8,466 nt of DNA, taken from Lutibacter sp. (GTDB taxonomy: Bacteria > Bacteroidota > Bacteroidia > Flavobacteriales > Flavobacteriaceae). The notes under the pieces were generated by a model. That model saw only the letters and a list, made by a program, of their open reading frames with translations, had not been told where the DNA came from and made no database searches. This document shows positions 6,013 to 8,466 of this stretch, in pieces. The position numbers and the translations under genes are program-made. The stretch covers positions 52,846 to 61,311 of the forward strand of contig DPCK01000110.1 of assembly GCA_003516285.1 (NCBI GenBank). Direction: 5' to 3'. Within the stretch, counting starts at the first letter, position 1. Each line of letters begins with the position of its first letter.

Positions 6013-6492
6013 ATGGCCACAACTAATTTATCTGATTACGATAAAACAGCAATCCCAAACGCGAAAGACTTTCGGTTTGGGATTGTTGTTTCTGAATGGA
6101 ATGCAGATATTACAGAAAATTTGTATTTGGGTGCCGAACAAGCCTTACTGGAAAACGGAACGCTGATAGAAAACATCGTTCGTTATAATGTTCCCGGGAG
6201 CTTTGAACTTATTTTTGGCTGTAAATATATGTTGGAAACCGAAGAAGTAAATGCCATAATTGCTATTGGAAACGTAATTCAAGGTGAAACAAAGCATTTC
6301 GATTTTGTTTGTGAAGGCGTTACGCAAGGCATTAAAGACCTGAATATCAAATACAATGTTCCTGTTATTTTTTGTGTGCTGACCGACAACAACAAACAGC
6401 AATCTATCGATCGCTCTGGCGGAAAACACGGTAACAAAGGTATCGAATGTGCCATTGCAGCCATAAAAATGGCCGCATTAACAGCGTTTTAA
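6013..6492 (+). CDS. ribH: 6,7-dimethyl-8-ribityllumazine synthase
   Basis: Full-length 159-residue lumazine synthase, the penultimate step of riboflavin synthesis. It condenses 5-amino-6-ribitylaminouracil with 3,4-dihydroxy-2-butanone 4-phosphate, usually as a large icosahedral or pentameric assembly in the cytoplasm. Motifs visible are VVSEWNADIT (25-34, aromatic W29 at the substrate site), VPGSFELI (60-67), GNVIQGETKHFDFV (86-99) with the catalytic His at H95, and IDRSGGKHGNKGIE (132-145) with the phosphate-binding R134. It starts 5 nt after the TPR gene, so it depends on that transcript. No RFN/FMN riboswitch is present upstream. Codons 11-27 form a very long inverted repeat (6044-6091), described separately. 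No other rib gene is in the window. Confidence 0.97.
   Translation: MATTNLSDYDKTAIPNAKDFRFGIVVSEWNADITENLYLGAEQALLENGTLIENIVRYNVPGSFELIFGCKYMLETEEVNAIIAIGNVIQGETKHFDFVCEGVTQGIKDLNIKYNVPVIFCVLTDNNKQQSIDRSGGKHGNKGIECAIAAIKMAALTAF
6044..6091 (+). other. Long RNA hairpin (inverted repeat) inside the 5' end of ribH
   Basis: Positions 6044-6060 pair with 6075-6091 for 17 bp with a single G-U wobble (6049/6086). After one bulged G (6061), 6062-6066 pair with 6070-6074 for five more base pairs around a 3-nt loop. The inner arms are AATCCCAAAC and GTTTGGGATT. It covers ribH codons 11-27, starting 31 nt after the ATG. No T-run follows, so it is not a standard intrinsic terminator. The pairing is directly visible; any regulatory role is inference. 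Confidence 0.65.
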
Positions 6493-6500
6493 CACGCTAA

Positions 6501-6509
6501 TTATCCACA
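6501..6509 (+). promoter_or_regulatory. Perfect DnaA box (TTATCCACA)
   Basis: The 9-mer equals the strongest E. coli DnaA-box consensus. It lies in the 76-nt gap after ribH, 4 nt before the -33 TTG of the next promoter. I saw no second close match in the window, so this is not an origin cluster; a regulatory DnaA site or a chance match are the alternatives. Confidence 0.45.
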
Positions 6510-6513
6510 AAAC

Positions 6514-6544
6514 TTGACCACCTCTTTTTAATTCAGTATTTTTG
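6514..6544 (+). promoter_or_regulatory. Promoter of the small membrane protein-mutL unit
   Basis: TTG at 6514-6516, a 20-nt spacer, then a perfect TATTTTTG (6537-6544). This is the best complete -33/-7 pair in the window. The ATG at 6569 is 24 nt after the -7 box, giving a leader of about 20 nt. The DnaA box at 6501-6509 lies directly upstream. Confidence 0.7.
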
Positions 6545-6568
6545 ATTTTTACTGATTAATTTAATTTT

Positions 6569-6859
6569 ATGTTTGGGAAATTATTTAAGCCTCAATCGCA
6601 TTATGTTTTTAATTATAAGCCTCGTTATTATGATGAGCGCAAAGAACGTTTGCGAAATTTAGAAAAGAAATACCACAATCCTGACGGATCCGATACCGAA
6701 ATTTCCAAAATTAGCCTTTCAAAAAATAGTTTAAGAAACGATTGGGTCAAAAATAAAAGAAGTGCCACAGACCGGTCCACAAATTTAAGACTGGCCATAA
6801 TTATCGCTATTTTAGTGGGCATTGCCGCCTATATTTTAGGATTACATACCTTATTTTAA
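6569..6859 (+). CDS. Small one-helix membrane protein upstream of mutL, function unknown
   Basis: This 96-residue protein has a basic, aromatic N-terminal part (FKPQSHYVFNYKPRYYDERK, about 6-25), a charged polar middle (26-72) and one C-terminal hydrophobic helix (about 74-94) ending GLHTLF. It resembles a tail-anchored protein with the bulk in the cytoplasm, given the many Arg and Lys residues before the helix. I recall similar small proteins between ribH and mutL in Flavobacteriaceae, sometimes labelled 'riboflavin synthase subunit beta'; nothing here resembles lumazine or riboflavin synthase, and that label probably came from the neighbouring ribH. It has its own promoter, and its stop overlaps the mutL start as TAATG, so it is the leading gene of the mutL transcript. 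It is a real gene by promoter, coupling and codon use; function is not known. Confidence 0.8.
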   Translation: MFGKLFKPQSHYVFNYKPRYYDERKERLRNLEKKYHNPDGSDTEISKISLSKNSLRNDWVKNKRSATDRSTNLRLAIIIAILVGIAAYILGLHTLF

Positions 6860-8466
6860 TGCCCGATATCATACAGTTATTACCCGATCACGTTGCAAAT
6901 CAAATTGCGGCAGGTGAAGTCGTACAAAGACCCGCATCAGTTGTAAAAGAGTTGATGGAAAACGCCATTGATGCAGAAGCCACCAGCATAAAACTCATTG
7001 TCAGGGAAGCCGGAAAAACACTTATTCAGGTGATAGATAATGGCAAAGGAATGAGCCAAACCGATGCACGTCTGAGTTTTGAACGCCACGCAACTTCAAA
7101 AATAAAAAAGGCTGAAGATTTATTCAATTTGCACACCAAAGGATTTCGGGGTGAAGCATTGGCTTCCATTGCTGCCATTGCACACGTGGAATTGCGGACA
7201 AAACAGGAAGAACAGCAATTGGGTTCGTGTTTAAAAATTGAAGGAAGCACCTTGATTTCTCAAGAAAATATTTCAACGCCCACAGGAACATCCGTAGCCG
7301 TTAAAAATTTGTTTTACAACATTCCTGCCAGAAGAAATTTCTTAAAATCGAACACCATTGAAACGCGTCATATTGTGAACGAATTTCAACGCGTGGCGCT
7401 GGCGCATCCCAATATTGCATTTTCGTTTTATCACAATGAAAATGAAGTTTACAATTTAACCACCGGCAATTTGCGTCAACGCATCGTGGCCATTTTGGGT
7501 AAAAAAACAAATGAAAAATTGGTGCCCATTCACGAGATCACCGATTTGGTGGAAATTAAAGGTTTTGTCACCAAACCAGAGTTTGCGAAAAGAAAAAGAG
7601 ACGAGCAATTCTTTTTTGTGAACGATCGTTTTATAAAAAATTCCTATCTAAATCACGCCGTTTCAAGCGCTTTTGAAAATTTATTGTCGGGTGGCCATTA
7701 TCCAACCTACTTTTTATATTTAACCGTGCCGACAAACAGCATCGACATCAATATTCATCCGACCAAAACGGAAATAAAATTTGATGACGAAAAAACGTTG
7801 TATGCCATTTTACGTTCTGCCGTAAAACACAGTCTGGGACAATACAATGTTGGCCCAATTCTGGATTTTGACCGTGATGCAACCCTTGACACGCCTTACC
7901 ATTTAAAAGATAAAAATTTGCCAAATCCAAGGGTGACGGTGAATCCCGACTTTAATCCGTTTAAATCTGAGGAACAAAAATCCATTCATTTTCCCTTCAG
8001 AAGAGAAAAAAATATGGAATGGGAAAGTTTGTATAACGGACTCGACAGCGAAGGCATCGATATTAAATCGGAAACCGCTGATGCCAGTTTGTTTTCAGAA
8101 GAAAAAGAGAACAGTAAAACCTATCAGGTCCATAAAAAATATATTGTCAGCAGCATCAAATCGGGCATTGTTTATATCAATCAGCAATTGGCGCACCAAC
8201 GTATTTTATACGAAGAATTTTTGGGAAATATCACGTTTAAAGATGCAATGAGCCAGCAATTGTTGTTTCCTTTGGAATTGTCGTTCAACACCTCAGATAT
8301 CGCCTTGATCAAAGAAATTAAAACCGAATTGGAAAGCATCGGATTTTTGTTTGGCGAAATTTCTAACGACTCGCTGGTGGTGATGGGAATGCCGGTGAAT
8401 ATCATTGAAAGCCAAATTCCTGCCATTATTGAGCACTTGCTGGAAGACATTAAAAATGACATTCCC
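6859..8466 (+). CDS. mutL: DNA mismatch repair protein MutL, 3' end cut off by the window
   Basis: The frame is open for 536 codons from the ATG at 6859 to the window edge; the last part of the C-terminal domain is missing. The N-terminal GHKL ATPase is complete: NQIAAGEVVQRPASVVKELMENAIDA (about 14-39, with E31 and N35), DNGKGM (60-65), ERHATSK (75-81) and TKGFRGEALASI (93-104). The transducer domain includes FFFVNDRFIKN and NIHPTKTEIKF. A variable linker (about 350-420) leads into the dimerisation domain (about 425 on). There the endonuclease motif DQHA(X)2E(X)4E is replaced by NQQLAHQRILYE (441-452), so most metal ligands are absent. MutL couples MutS mismatch recognition to strand removal. 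The start overlaps the upstream small gene stop (TAATG), implying translational coupling. Confidence 0.96.
   Translation, partial: MPDIIQLLPDHVANQIAAGEVVQRPASVVKELMENAIDAEATSIKLIVREAGKTLIQVIDNGKGMSQTDARLSFERHATSKIKKAEDLFNLHTKGFRGEALASIAAIAHVELRTKQEEQQLGSCLKIEGSTLISQENISTPTGTSVAVKNLFYNIPARRNFLKSNTIETRHIVNEFQRVALAHPNIAFSFYHNENEVYNLTTGNLRQRIVAILGKKTNEKLVPIHEITDLVEIKGFVTKPEFAKRKRDEQFFFVNDRFIKNSYLNHAVSSAFENLLSGGHYPTYFLYLTVPTNSIDINIHPTKTEIKFDDEKTLYAILRSAVKHSLGQYNVGPILDFDRDATLDTPYHLKDKNLPNPRVTVNPDFNPFKSEEQKSIHFPFRREKNMEWESLYNGLDSEGIDIKSETADASLFSEEKENSKTYQVHKKYIVSSIKSGIVYINQQLAHQRILYEEFLGNITFKDAMSQQLLFPLELSFNTSDIALIKEIKTELESIGFLFGEISNDSLVVMGMPVNIIESQIPAIIEHLLEDIKNDIP

Noticed and set aside
6482..6500. 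Possible ribH terminator (AGCGT ... ACGCT)
   Set aside because: The stem is only 5 bp and is followed by AATTATCC, not a T-run; transcription may read through into the small gene.
6501..6509. Chromosome origin at the DnaA box
   Set aside because: Only one good box is seen, with no cluster, no long AT-rich unwinding region and no dnaA or dnaN nearby; a single regulatory or chance site is more likely.
7026..8462. Several minus-strand open frames opposite mutL
   Set aside because: The plus strand carries an unbroken, motif-rich MutL frame through this whole stretch; the antisense frames are Cys/Trp-rich shadows without motifs.
1..8466. A novel defence, mobile or biosynthetic system
   Set aside because: Every gene belongs to a recognisable core family or, for the 96-residue protein, to a position I recall as conserved near mutL; no integrase, transposase, toxin, nuclease cassette or array is visible.

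Overview
The window is AT-rich and looks like the chromosome of a member of the Flavobacteriia (Bacteroidota), probably a Flavobacteriaceae. Three things suggest this. A GldI-type gliding-associated lipoprotein is encoded. Promoters have the Bacteroidota form TAnnTTTG (-7), often preceded by TTG (-33). Starts are preceded by A-rich sequence rather than a strong Shine-Dalgarno motif. All genes look like core or housekeeping genes; no phage, transposon, CRISPR or defence locus is visible.

Region 1 (1-1908, minus strand) is a tightly packed three-gene operon transcribed leftwards: a DHH/DHHA1 phosphoesterase (NrnA-like oligoribonuclease/pAp phosphatase), gldI, and the N-terminal part of a second FKBP-type peptidyl-prolyl isomerase lipoprotein that runs off the window. 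The first two genes overlap by 11 bp and the last two by 4 bp (ATGA). A TAtaTTTG promoter next to the phosphoesterase start fixes that start at 1908. The spacer at 1909-2116 carries this promoter and a perfect 16-bp palindrome, and separates the operon from the divergent gene.

Region 2 (2117-3644, plus strand) holds a PhoD-like metallophosphoesterase lipoprotein, then nucleoside diphosphate kinase (ndk) with its own promoter. A perfect 40-bp palindromic terminator (3716-3755) lies between ndk and the converging genes and can serve both directions.

Region 3 (3756-5131, minus strand) is recF followed by a DUF721/DciA-like gene, joined by a TAATG stop/start overlap. This is a replication and repair pair.

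Region 4 (5243-8466, plus strand) holds a membrane-anchored TPR protein, ribH (lumazine synthase) 5 nt behind it, a small uncharacterised one-helix membrane protein with its own promoter, and mutL joined to that protein by TAATG and cut by the window end.

The signals most worth a second look are: a 22-bp hairpin inside the start of the ribH coding sequence; a perfect DnaA box just upstream of the promoter of the small gene and mutL; the 16-bp palindrome near the phosphoesterase promoter; and a MutL whose C-terminal endonuclease motif has lost most of its metal-binding residues. I do not see a clearly novel multi-gene system here.
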